64,000 bases of DNA from Macropodus opercularis (lineage: Eukaryota; Chordata; Actinopteri; Anabantiformes; Osphronemidae), in assembly GCA_030770545.1 (NCBI GenBank), contig CM061103.1, positions 532,001-596,000 of the forward strand, in the 5' to 3' direction. Every line of letters begins with the position of its first letter. Position 1 is the stretch's first letter. Of this stretch, positions 12,401 through 22,500 are shown piece by piece. Under the pieces are notes generated by a model, which worked only from the letters and a program-made list of their open reading frames with translations, made no database searches and was not told the DNA's origin. The translations under genes and the position numbers were made by a program.

Positions 12401-15400
12401 TGTGACGGGTTCTTTACATGACGGCCGCTGGGAGGCAGACACGCTGAGGTGGAAACAACTGATGGAACCAGTGTAGAACCAGAATAGAACCAGTCAGGAC
12501 TCGTCCCTGCTCTGCTCCACAACCATCTGACTGTTTATGTCGTCACTGATGTTTTGATGTGACTTAATATTCACCTAAATAAGAAAATGCATGTTCCGTC
12601 AAGACGCAGCTTATTCACCACAAACATACTAGACATTAACGCTGCAGCATATTTCTGGAATCAAAGGAATGACGTTCATTGGTCAAACGAGCAAATTTTC
12701 AGTTTGAACCAGTAACTGTAATATTACACAGTAATGTTAGTCGAGGCTCAGTCCATCACCTTCCATAGTATCTGCTGCATCTCTGAGCAGGAGCCGGTCT
12801 CCTCCTCTGTCTCATCACTGATGGATGGAGCTTTTACATGGAGCATGTTTATTGAATCATTCTTCCATTACGCTCGGTTGATGCCTCTGAGCTGCTGCCT
12901 GCCCGACTCGCGTCAGACTCCATTTGCTGTCCAGTCAGTCACTGTGGGTGAACAGGAGCAGAGGTCAGGCTTTTATCTGGGTCTTTCCTTTGTTGTTCTG
13001 AGGGAAGCTGCAGATGAAACAGCAGATGTTTTTGAATTCATAAAGATGTGTTTAATTACAGGTTTGGAGTTTCTGTCACTGCACTAAAAAAACGTTCCAT
13101 TTAATGAACATCCTCACATCTAGAGCAATACTGGGTGTTTTGATTTTGCATGTCTGCGAAAACCAGTCAGACCTTCAACCTTTGGACAGTGTGACGTGTG
13201 TAGACCTGCACGTTTATGGGTGGATGGACTGGATGCATCCATATAAGTGCATGTGCAGACCCTGCTTGTGTGTTTTCGTGGTGTGCTGCGGCCCTACTGA
13301 GCATGCTCCAGAGTTGCCTCCCCTGACCCGTCTCCTTCTGTGAGCAGATTCACATGACTGAAGGTTTCATCCTGCATGATTGTTTATCCGGTATGTATGC
13401 AAGTGCAGGTTTGTGTGTTTCTACATTTGAGACTCAGGTGAGTTGGTTCTGTTGCACGGACTCCTGTTGTAGCAGAACATTCTGTAACGTGACGTGTAAT
13501 CCCGTGAGCTGCCTACGTCCACATCCAGAGCGCTCCAGTCGTCCCTTTTGCTCTATGTTTGGTCTCCTCCACCCTGAGGGAAAATCAGTTCTTGAGCTGC
13601 TTAGTTGGTCTCGAGCTGTGTGTGTGGGTTTACCTGAGCAGGTTTGATGAAAGTGTGGTGACGCTGAAGGCAAATGTGACCAGGGCCTGCGTTTATTCTG
13701 AGGACACCTGTACCTCCAGCAGAACCCTGTGAAGGTTCTGGTAGACCTGAATGCGGCTCATAGCCTCTACCGTAGCTGGGGAGGAGCTGAATATGAATGT
13801 CTAATGCCTTCAGCATACAGAGGCCTATATTTCTGAGCTGGTGGGAACCAAACCTCTAACCCTGACAGCGTAGCTTTATCATGTAACGTCCATCATGGCT
13901 AAAAGACTAGTTCTCTTTTTGTTCTAGAACACTGATGTGGGTGAGTCTCTGATGTGTTGATCAGAGGCGTCCAGGCAACAGAAATAACCTGTTCCACATG
14001 TAGTCTCTGATAAGCACTGACCAGATCCCTTCCCAGTAGGAGGCCTTGTTACAGACTGGACTGCAGGACTTCCATTGTGTAGCCCCAGTCAGCGCTGGAT
14101 GCATAGTCCTCCCAGAAAACATGTGCACCTGTTTCAGCAGATCCTGTAGTGACAGCTCCTCAAACATTCTATTAGCACATCCACCATTTTGTCTCTTGAC
14201 TGTCTGGGCATTTCGCTTTGTGGACGTGGTCGTGATGGTCTTCCTCTGTTTCCAGTCAGTTTACTCAGCCCTCTGCTGTGCATCGGCCAGCTCCCCCGCA
14301 GCAGTACCAGCAGCCTGCGGCGCAGCAGTACCAGCAGCCTGCGGCGCAGCAGTACCAGCAGCCTGCGGCGCAGCAGTACCAGCAGCCTGCGGCGCAGCAG
14401 TACCAGCAGCCTGCGGCGCAGCAGTACCAGCAGCCTGCGACGCAGCAAAGCTCCATTCAGATTCCTGTTGGCGCTGCTCCTCCCAAGGTTGTCAGCACAG
14501 CCTGCATCTACCCCTCCCAGCCAGGTGAGCACAGCTACACGCTGCCTCAACCCCAGAGGAGGCAGAACAAGTCTTTATACTAAGTAGTCATCCACGTTAT
14601 TTCTCTGCTTCCATTAATCGTTCGTAGTAAATGTGCTTTTTTGATTGACACCTTTTTATTAGTATTCACTGATGCGTCCCGTTTCCTCTGCTGCAGGTCC
14701 AACTCCGGCTGCGGTGACCCTTCAGCCCCGGCCTCCAGCCGGTGCCACGGCCCCTCTTCCAGCTGCTCCTTGCTCCTCGAACAGACCCCCCTGGGTGACC
14801 GACACCAATTTTGCTGATAAGTTCACCCCCGGCAAGAGCACTACCGCCTTGAAGGTGCAGCCGTTGCCCCAGGCTGCTCCTCCTCCACCGGCATACATCC
14901 CCAACCCTCCTGCTGCACCTGCAGCTCCAAGCCCCGCCCCAATCACTCCAAGCCCCGCCCCTTTCCCACCTGTGGCCAGGGGTGTGGCTCAAAGGGCGGA
15001 GAGGTTCGCCGCCAGCAGCCGCACTCCTCTGTGTGCATCCTGCAACAGCATCATCAGGTAATTCACAGATTTTAGACACAAGTTCCAGTTAGCTCTGTGG
15101 CTCACAGGCAGACAGTGTTCCTGTACAGTAGACACCTACGTGTGTTGTTGTGACTTCCAGGGGCCCCTTCCTGGTGGCCCTCGGCCGGTCCTGGCACCCA
15201 GAGGAGTTCAACTGTCACTACTGCCACATGTCTCTGGCTGACGTCAGCTTCGTGGAGGAGCAGAACAACGTGTACTGTGAGAACTGCTACGAGGAGTTCT
15301 TCGCTCCGACCTGCGCCCGCTGCAGCACCAAGATCATGGGGGTGAGTCCTCGCCAACCCACGTAGTACCGGTAAACGGTGACTCACGTTTGTCCTGATCA

Positions 15401-16010
15401 GACCTGCTCCATGGAAACCTTTGACCTTTGAGCCCAGCTTTAGGAAGCGGACGTGACCTGTGTGTGTTGCAGGAAGTGATGCATGCTCTGCGGCAGACGT
15501 GGCACACCACCTGCTTCGTCTGCGCAGCCTGTGGCAAACCTTTTGGAAACAGCCTCTTCCACATGGAGGACGGGGAGCCGTACTGCGAGAAAGGTACGAG
15601 CTTGCTCACAGGCATTTAACCAAGGAAGGCGACGTCCGTAACCTTAACCCTGTTTCACCATCCCTCCCAGATTATATCGCCCTCTTCAGCACCAAGTGTC
15701 ACGGCTGCGACTTCCCCGTTGAAGCTGGGGATAAATTCATTGAGGCTCTGGGTCACACCTGGCATGACACCTGCTTTGTGTGCGCGGTAGGAACCAGAGT
15801 TAAAAATGCCATCTGTCTGAAGGCATCAACACAGACTGTGGTCAGGCATCTGGTCAGAACCGAGTCCGCCAACATTAGGTTTGCTCAAATGCTTTGCTTC
15901 TGTGTTTGGTGCCCCTGCAGGTTTGCCATGTGAACCTGGAGGGTCAGCCTTTCTACTCCAAGAAGGACAAGCCTCTGTGCAAGAAACACGCTCACGCCAT
16001 CAACGTGTAG
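6199..16010 (+). CDS. ldb3: LIM domain-binding 3 (ZASP/Cypher), Z-disc PDZ-LIM protein
   Basis: Sarcomere Z-disc scaffold of the PDZ-LIM (enigma) family that binds alpha-actinin. Main-path exons: 6199-6294, 8237-8388, 8497-8566, 8948-9114, 11485-11648, 12018-12045, 14256-14524, 14697-15057, 15161-15341, 15473-15593, 15671-15786, 15921-16010. They sum to 604 residues in frame. Domains: PDZ at about 1-84 with the carboxylate-binding loop PWGF; ZM motif KQYNSPIGLYSEDTLREM in exon 4; a Q/P/A-rich linker with six QYQQPAAQ units; then three LIM zinc-finger domains at about 427-604 with all Cys/His ligands, ending KKHAHAINV. An alternative ZM exon lies at 10367-10555. The start is set by the typical N-terminus MSTYTVSLPGPGPWGF. 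This is probably one of two teleost paralogues (ldb3a/ldb3b); which one I cannot decide. Confidence 0.93.
6295..8236 (+). other. ldb3: ldb3 intron 1
   Basis: A 1.9-kb intron interrupting the PDZ coding region after residue 32 (phase 0). It contains a degenerate tRNA-like sequence near 8105-8175. I see no other gene or clear element. Confidence 0.8.
8105..8178 (-). repeat. Degenerate tRNA-like sequence (tRNA-derived SINE head)
   Basis: Read on the minus strand, this has an A-box-like GTAGCCGGTTAAAGTGC, an anticodon arm whose stem CTTGT/ACAGG pairs around a seven-base loop with AGC at the anticodon position, then a T-arm-like CCTGGG...CCAG missing a few bases so the B box is lost. It ends GGTGCC. 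It looks like an old SINE head or tRNA pseudogene, not a working tRNA. Confidence 0.4.
8948..9114 (+). CDS. ldb3: ldb3 ZM-motif exon A (exon 4 type)
   Basis: Enters in phase 0 after the exon ending IPHQQ and leaves in phase 2 (GG/gtacgt). It carries KQYNSPIGLYSEDTLREM, the counterpart of the human exon 4 ZM motif that helps anchor ZASP to alpha-actinin. In mammals this exon is preferred in heart isoforms; that preference is family knowledge, not seen here. Confidence 0.85.
9459..9495. repeat. (GAT)n microsatellite in ldb3 intron
   Basis: About twelve GAT/ATG triplets, in the intron between the two alternative ZM exons. Confidence 0.9.
9936..9958 (+). CDS. ldb3: Candidate 23-nt ldb3 microexon
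   Basis: A long pyrimidine tract, then AACAAG/GTTTTCACC, and after 23 bases CCCAA/gttagt. Read from phase 0 it gives VFTPPAP plus two bases. That supplies exactly the phase change needed to join the exon ending at 8566 (phase 0) to the one starting at 10367 (needs two bases). Mammals have a small exon in this place. The acceptor is weak. Confidence 0.3.
10367..10555 (+). CDS. ldb3: ldb3 ZM-motif exon B (alternative, skeletal type)
   Basis: Acceptor CCCTCAG, donor GG/gtaagg. It encodes VLKDSAVSTNKPIEVKGPGG followed by AQYNTPISIYSQDSIMDAI, the second ZM motif. This matches the human exon used in skeletal-muscle isoforms. It ends in phase 2 like exon A, so either exon splices in frame to the exon at 11485. 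With the microexon it would give a 619-residue protein. Confidence 0.85.
12046..14255 (+). other. ldb3: ldb3 intron, 2.2 kb
   Basis: Separates the small 28-nt exon (12018-12045) from the repeat-coding exon. Short ORFs here have no family signature and no paired splice sites I trust. I see nothing else. Confidence 0.6.
14299..14442 (+). repeat. ldb3: In-frame 24-bp coding minisatellite in ldb3
   Basis: Six tandem 24-bp units, nearly identical in DNA, each encoding QQYQQPAA; the last unit ends in Thr instead of Ala. The repeat lies wholly inside the exon 14256-14524, so changes in copy number alter the linker by eight residues each without a frameshift. Confidence 0.95.
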
Positions 16011-18090
16011 ACCGACGGCCTCCTGCAGCATCAGTGACGCGTTTGACACACGCGTGTAAATACACTTACACAGTCTGTGTGGCGTTATCCGTGTTCAGCA
16101 TGTGACAGCTGTGCACCTAACTTTCATTTTTCATTTTTGACCAGACGCAACCTTTGTACTCGCGTTTCACATGGAGTCCAGTGCCAAGTAGGACGATTCT
16201 AATCCGTGAATAAATCTGTACATGGCTGTGACTTAGCAGAGCAGAACACGTAGAACTGGTTCTGACTAGAACTAGTTTTTAAACATCTACATTTGTCTGA
16301 AACTTAAACACTTGTGTTGAAACTTTGAAAATGTTGAAAATAAAATAAATTGTATTAATAGTTATTTATATTTAAATTAAGAAACTTTTCATTGACTATT
16401 TAAAGTTTGGTTGTTTTTGTTTTTCAAGCTTCAACACTTATTTCAGTTTCAGATTGTTTGTTCATTTATTGCACCTTTATTTTTCAAACTGAAACACTCA
16501 TTTGGTTCCATACATTTGAATAAAAAGGTCGTTGTTTTCATTTAAATTGAATATTTATTAACAATATATCAAATCTAAATGATTGAATTTGGCTGTTTCT
16601 TTTACAATTACGGGCTAAATGTATATTGAATATATGGACTTTATAGCTGAATATTAGCACACCTTTTACTGGGCCAGTGCATCTTGGTGAAGCTCTCTGG
16701 ACTCAACCTGTCCTGTGCCAGGTTTGTTCCTGGTGGAGCTTCCAGCGGAGCCTGTGCTTAGACCCAGACCCACTGAGCCTTCGCCCCAGTCGGACGGTCG
16801 GTGGATGCAACACAAGAACTGTGGTAGGTTTCCTGGAGATGTCCTTCGCCTCGTCAGTCAAGCAGGCGTTAAAGCAAACGTGGAGGCATAAATAAAGCTG
16901 CTCAGCCTGACGCTGGACGGACTTTCTCCGGGTGAACCTGCTCAGGGAGCGAGTCTGAAGCAGCTGCTCGTCACGTCCAGCGATCAGCCTCGACCTGTGT
17001 AGTCTTTGACCGTGTGATAATGATTTCAAAGCTAATTCTCTTGGCATCACTTGAAGTATTTTCAGTTTTATCGACCCTGTAAGTGTTTGTTCCGACGTGT
17101 AGCAGCTTGAATCCGATGCTGTGACGCCTCCGTGATTCTTGTCGTCGTGTTTTACAGAAGAGTGATTTGGGCTTTGACAGGACACAAAGCGCGTCTGAAA
17201 ACGACGTTAACCCTGAAGAGCATCCTCACCACAGAGGAACCTGCGTTTCTCTCTCGTCAGGTTTTCTCAGATCGCTTGGTAGTTGCTGTTCGCCGGTTTC
17301 CAAGCAGAGCTCCCAGTTTTTAAAGCTTTTACATTTCTTTCTGAGATGTAAGTCTGTAGTAGAACCCGTGTTTTCTGATTGACTCAATGCGGATTGTGCC
17401 GGAATGGCTGCATCCTCCTGCTTGCTCATGTTCTGCTGTGTGACTTGGGGTCTGATGTGGCTGCTGTACAGTTTTTACTTTGAGTATTTTATACACGTTG
17501 TGGGTTTGAGTTTCAGGGGGAATGTGAGCGTGCAGCACGTATCTGATGCCACGTGGTGACTGGAGGAGGACTCAACCTCTAGTCCCTGAGCTTCAGCTGC
17601 TTCACTTCAATCACCAGCTTCAGAATATTTACTGGATGTATGTGTGGAGATTTGAATAAATAAGCTTTAAGGGTTGTTGCTGTTCGACCCAACGCATTTT
17701 GTGCATTTTCTTTGATAACATTACTGAAATGTAGTCAAAGATAAATCTGTTCAGTTTAACATCTGAAATAAAACTGTATTTGTCAAAGCACAAGTTCATT
17801 TATTGTATAGCCTTCACTGCTAACACAGTGGGGACATTAGTTTGTGGCTGCTCAACATGATGAACCTAATATCGTCTGACACCACAGCATTAGGATCATG
17901 TTTTCAAAAATTTGATTTCAAGAATATTGTGAAAAGAGAATTAACATGATTTTGTATAACACAACTTTTCAAATTTCTTTTTTAGTTTTAGAATTGGTGA
18001 GACGTGACCTATAATAACCATAGTAATGATAAATGACAAAGCCTCTGGTTCGCTCCCTGCCAGTCCAGCCACAGCGTAAAGGTTCAGATC
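16011..18090. other. ldb3 3' UTR and AT-rich intergenic DNA
   Basis: The poly(A) signal is at 16209. From 16310 to 16660 the DNA is strongly AT-rich with many further AATAAA-like sites, so a longer 3' UTR is possible. Between 16660 and 18090 I see no gene; the ORFs there show no family features. Confidence 0.5.
16209..16214 (+). terminator. ldb3: Poly(A) signal of ldb3
   Basis: AATAAA 200 bp after the stop codon, in GTGAATAAATCTG context. More AATAAA copies occur near 16341-16350 and may give longer transcripts. Confidence 0.6.
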
Positions 18091-18095
18091 CTCAC

Positions 18096-19995
18096 TTATA
18101 GATAGATAGATTCTTTATTGTCATTGTCACCTGTACAATGAAATTTAAACAGTGCTCTCCAGTCATTAAAAGGTTCTCTCCATTCATTGCATCATTCATA
18201 CGAGGTTTAAAAAACAACTAAAACAATAAATAAGAAGAATAAAAAACCCACACAAACATCATACGTTGTACTGAACCGGCATTATTTTTTAGCAGCGTTC
18301 AGAGCGGTTATTAAAGTGGGATAACAACTGTGCTTGAGTCTGTTTGTCCTCGCTCTACATAGTCTGCACCGTCTGCCTGAAGGCAACACTTCGAACAGAG
18401 AGTGGCCTGGGTGTGAATGTCTTTTATAATGTTCAGTGCTTTTTTGAGGCAGCGGGAGCTGTGTAGGTTTTCCAGTGTGGGGAGAGGGCAGCCAACAATC
18501 TTCTGTGCGGTGTTGATGATGCCTTGGACGCTTTCCTCTGAGCCGCTGTGCTGCTGGTGAACCAAATACAGATGCCGTATGTTAGTATACTTTCTATCGT
18601 GGCTCTGTAGAAGGACACCAACAGTCTTTGTGTGATGTTGCTCTTCCTGAGTATCCTCAGGAAGTACAGTCTCTGCTGGGCCTTTGTCAGCAGCTCAGAG
18701 GTGTTTGTGCTCCAGGTCAGACTCTCCTCAATGTGGACTCCCAGGAAGCAGAAGTCTGCCACCCTCTCCACACAGTCCCTGCGATGAGTAATGGAGCAAC
18801 GTCTGTCTTTTTCCTCCTGAAGTCTATTATGAGTTCTTTTGTTTTTGAGATGTTGAGGAGAAGGTTGCTGGTCCTACACCACGTCGATAGTTGCTCCACC
18901 TCGTCTCTGTAGGCAGACTCGTCCCCGTCAGAGATGAGCCACCACTGTAGTGTGGTTCTTCACTATGGTGTTGCAGTGATGGACAGGGCTGCAGTCGTGT
19001 GTAGAGCGAGTAGAGCAGCAGACTAACAGCCCTGGGGGGGAGCCGGTGCTGAGGCTCAGGGCCGTGGATGTGTGGGGGCCTACTCTGACTCTCTGTCTGC
19101 GACCAGAGAGAAAACTGCTGATCCACATGCAGGTTGAATGTGGGAGCCCCAGGTCCTCCAGCTTGGCCACCAGCTTGTGTGGGAGGATGGTGTTGAAAGC
19201 CGAGCTGTAATCCACAAAGAGCATCCTCACGTAGCTGCCCTGCTGCTCCAGGTGGGACAGAGCAGCATGTAGCGCTATTGCTATGGCTCCTCTGTGGATC
19301 GGTTCTGTAGGCAAACTGGTGTGGGTCGAGTCTTGAGGGCAGAGCTGCTGTGATGTGGCTACGGACCAGTTTTTCGAAGCACTTCATCACGACTGGGGTC
19401 AGCGCCACTGGTCTGTAGTCATTGAGGCTGGAGATGTGGGGCTTCTTGGGCAGGGCGACTATGGTGGAGGACTTCAGGCAGGGGGGACAGTGGACTGTGC
19501 CAGGGACCGGTTGAAGGTCTTTGTGAAGACTTCAGTCAGCTCGTCTGCACAGTCCCTCAGCACACGTCCTGGGACGCCATCAGGACCAGTCGCCTTCCTC
19601 GGGTTGACGTCGCAGGGTACGTCTCAGCTCGTGTTGCTCCAGACTGAGGATCGTGCTGCTGGGCACCGTGTGGTGTAGCTGCGCCGCCTCCGGTGCAGAA
19701 ACCTCAAAGCGAGCAAAGTAGATATTTAGTTCCTCTGCTAGCGTGAGGTCACCTTCAGCAGCTTTGACGTTGGTCCTGTAGTTGGTGAGGTGCTGGACGT
19801 CCTGCCACACCTGTCGGCTGTTGTTACTGTCCAGGTGGCCCTCAATCCTCCTCCTGTAGTCTGCTCTGGCCTCTCTGATGCCTCTCTTCAAGTCAGCTCG
19901 GGCTGCGCTGTAGAGATCTCTGTCGCCAGACCTGTAGGCGTTGTTCCTCTTCCTCAGCAGCTGCTGGACCTTCCGGGTCATCCAGGGCTTCTTGG
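18096..19995 (-). mobile_element. 5'-truncated, inactive L2-type LINE
   Basis: Minus-strand remnant of a non-LTR retrotransposon of the L2/CR1 group common in fish. Blocks in order on that strand: a region with LRKRNNAYRSGDRDLYSAAR and HLDSNNSRQVWQDVQHLTNY (19981-19580), then the reverse transcriptase palm with MLFVDYSSAFNTI, then LTWSTNTSELLTKAQQRLYF and a C-terminal piece. These lie in different frames, so several frameshifts break the ORF. Where the second catalytic Asp-Asp box should follow CNTIVK, those residues are missing. The 3' end reads GTGACAATGACAATAAAG with a short GATA-like tail, typical of fish L2. The 5' end stops where the minisatellite begins. Confidence 0.85.
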
Positions 19996-21199
19996 ACTAC
20001 CTCTAGTAGCCGTTTGCAGTACCAGCACCTCTAGTAGCCGTTAGCAGTACCAGTACCTCTAGTAGCCAGTACATCTAGTAGCCGTTAGCAGTACCAGCAC
20101 CTCTAGTAGCCGTTAGCAGTAACAGTACCTCTAGTAGCCAGTACATCTAGTAGCCGTTAGCAGTACCAGCACCTCTAGTAGCCGTTAGCAGTAACAGTAC
20201 CTCTAGTAGCCAGTACATCTAGTAGCCGTTAGCAGTACCAGTACCTCTAGTAGCCAGTACATCTAGTAGCCGTTAGCAGTACCAGCACCTCTAGTAGCCG
20301 TTAGCAGTAACAGTACCTCTAGTAGCCAGTACATCTAGTAGCCGTTAGCAGTACCAGTACCTCTAGTAGCCAGTACATCTAGTAGCCGTTAGCAGTACCA
20401 GCACCTCTAGTAGCCGTTAGCAGTAACAGTACCTCTAGTAGCCGTTTGCAGTACCAGCACCTCTAGTAGCCGTTAGCAGTACCAGCACCTCTAGTAGCCG
20501 TTAGCAGTACCAGTACCTCTAGTAGCCAGTACATCTAGTAGCCGTTAGCAGTACCAGTACCTCTAGTAGCCAGTACATCTAGTAGCCGTTAGCAGTACCA
20601 GCACCTCTAGTAGCCGTTAGCAGTACCAGCACCTCTAGTAGCCGTTAGCAGTACCAGTACCTCTAGTAGCCAGTACATCTAGTAGCCGTTAGCAGTACCA
20701 GTACCTCTAGTAGCCAGTACATCTAGTAGCCGTTAGCAGTACCAGCACCTCTAGTAGCCGTTAGCAGTACCAGTACCTCTAGTAGCCAGTACATCTAGTA
20801 GCCGTTAGCAGTACCAGTACCTCTAGTAGCCGTTAGCAGTACCAGTACCTCTAGTAGCCGTTAGCAGTACCAGCACCTCTAGTAGCCGTTAGCAGTACCA
20901 GCACCTCTAGTAGCCGTTAGCAGTACCAGTACCTCTAGTAGCCAGTACATCTAGTAGCCGTTAGCAGTACCAGTACCTCTAGTAGCCAGTACATCTAGTA
21001 GCCGTTAGCAGTACCAGTACATCTAGTAGCCGTTAGCAGTACCAGCACCTCTAGTAGCCGTTAGCAGTACCAGTACATCTAGTAGCCGTTAGCAATACCA
21101 GCACCTCTAGTAGCCGTTAGCAGTACCAGTACCTCTAGTAGCCAGTACATTTAGTAGCCGTTTGCAGTACCAGTACCTCTAGTAGCAGTAGCCGTTAGA
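19996..21199. repeat. 1.2-kb minisatellite with 28-bp and 16-bp units
   Basis: Several dozen tandem units. The full unit is 28 bp (CCTCTAGTAGCC, then GTTAGCAGTACC, then AGCA or AGTA). A short 16-bp form lacks the middle 12 bp. A short unit is regularly followed by a full unit starting CATCT, giving 44-bp higher-order blocks interspersed with single 28-bp units. It begins exactly at the broken 5' end of the L2. Confidence 0.95.
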
Positions 21200-21480
21200 A
21201 AGTATTAGTCCAAGTACTACTAGGACTTGTAGTCCTACTAGTAGTACTTGTAGAGGCCGTTAGTAGTACTAGTACTTGTAGTCGTACTAGTAGTACTTGT
21301 AGAGGCCGTTAGTAGTACTAGTACTTGTAGTCGTACTAGTAGTACTTGTAGAGGCCGTTAGTAGTACTAGTACTTGTAGTCGTACTAGTAGTACTTGTAG
21401 AGGCCGTTAGTAGTACTAGTACTTGTAGTCGTACTAGTAGTACTTGTAGAGGCCGTTAGTAGTACTAGTAGTAGTCGTTA
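21200..21480. repeat. 49-bp palindrome-rich tandem array
   Basis: Copies of GTAGAGGCCGTTAGTAGTAC plus a GTACTAGTACTTGTAGTCG segment recur every 49 bp (GAGGCC cores near 21252, 21302, 21351, 21400, 21449). Each unit holds the palindrome AGTACTAGTACT. The first part (21210-21250) is an imperfect inverted repeat built from the same words. Confidence 0.9.
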
Positions 21481-21770
21481 ATAGTACTTGTGTTGCGTTG
21501 ACGGACACCAGGAGGCGCCCGGATCTCCTCTAAATTTGATTCCAATGGAAAAGCTTTCCCTGAGCGGTGCGTGAGGAAGCAGACGCCACGAGCTCTCACT
21601 CCGTCAATGTGTCTAGAGACCAACCCTTCGGGTTTGTCCTGTGCCAGGACGCAAACTGACTCGTCGGGTCCTGAGTCAAGATTCAAGGCCCGCCGTTCCC
21701 CCGGATCAGAGCTAAATATTCTTAATCCATAATCATTTATGTCACAGTTTTAATTTGACCTAGTATTTCG
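21481..21770. other. No recognised feature
   Basis: Unique-looking sequence between the tandem arrays and the CpG-rich block. I recognise no gene, element or splice site. Confidence 0.5.
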
Positions 21771-22500
21771 TACTGTCATGCGCGCAGAAAACTCGATGCT
21801 CACGCTCTTTCCCCGACCGGAAGTTGTTGGCTTTGGTTTGGACTACAGAGTGATGCCTCTTCCGACTCAGTTGATCTTCGTGCGGTATTTGCTCCATCAC
21901 CCAGCTCCAGCCGTAGAGCCGCAGGGCGCCGACGTCAGCGCCGCCAAACGCGGGGAAGGAGCTCTGTTCTGTGGTTGTGAACCTGAATGAAATAGTGTCG
22001 GAGGAAGCTTCGATCAGCGGAGAAATTAAAGAAAGGAGGAGGACAAAAAGACGGAACCAAGAAAGGTGAGAGAACCTCGGGGCAGAAGTTGAGTCCCAGT
22101 CTGCGGGTTTCGGGATGCGTCTACGTGCTGGAAGTAGCGCGTCTCCGCGGCATCTGGGTTGGATTGTCAAAGCATTTTGGTGAGGCCGCTGCGTTTCAGT
22201 CTCGGCTCTGTGGCTATTTTAAATGCTATGTGTGAGTTGAATTTGCATGTTCTTGTGTATGTGGCTGTTTTTGTAATGATTTCAGCAGTCGAAGTTAGAG
22301 TTGGCGCCAGGACGTAGACGCACCCTTGGCGATGCAGTCGTGGAAAACTTTTCAGCAGCGCCAGGTTTGTTTGCGTGTAAACCGCTGGACGTGTCCGTCG
22401 CTCGCGTGCGAAGACGCCGCGGCGACCGTTTGTTTCAGTCTGGAACGACGCCGTTAGCCGCATTCCTGTTAGCTTAGCGACGCACGTAACGAGGCGCCTC
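21771..22500 (+). promoter_or_regulatory. bmpr1a: CpG-rich candidate bmpr1a promoter and noncoding exon 1
   Basis: CpG-dense block with a purine-rich exon-like stretch ending AACCAAGAAAG/gtgaga at 22063-22068, a good donor. BMPR1A genes have noncoding 5' exons far from the ATG, and the next plus-strand gene is bmpr1a, whose ATG exon has an acceptor. The link is by position and signal only. Confidence 0.4.

Noticed and set aside
14134..14550. Minus-strand and alternate-frame ORFs rich in Leu/Arg, Cys/Trp or Ser/Arg repeats
   Set aside because: They are other-frame readings of the ldb3 24-bp coding repeat. Only the frame with QYQQPAA joins the flanking exons in phase.
19996..21480. Repeat and spacer pattern resembling a CRISPR array
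   Set aside because: Units are contiguous with no unique spacers and the genome is a vertebrate. It is a minisatellite.
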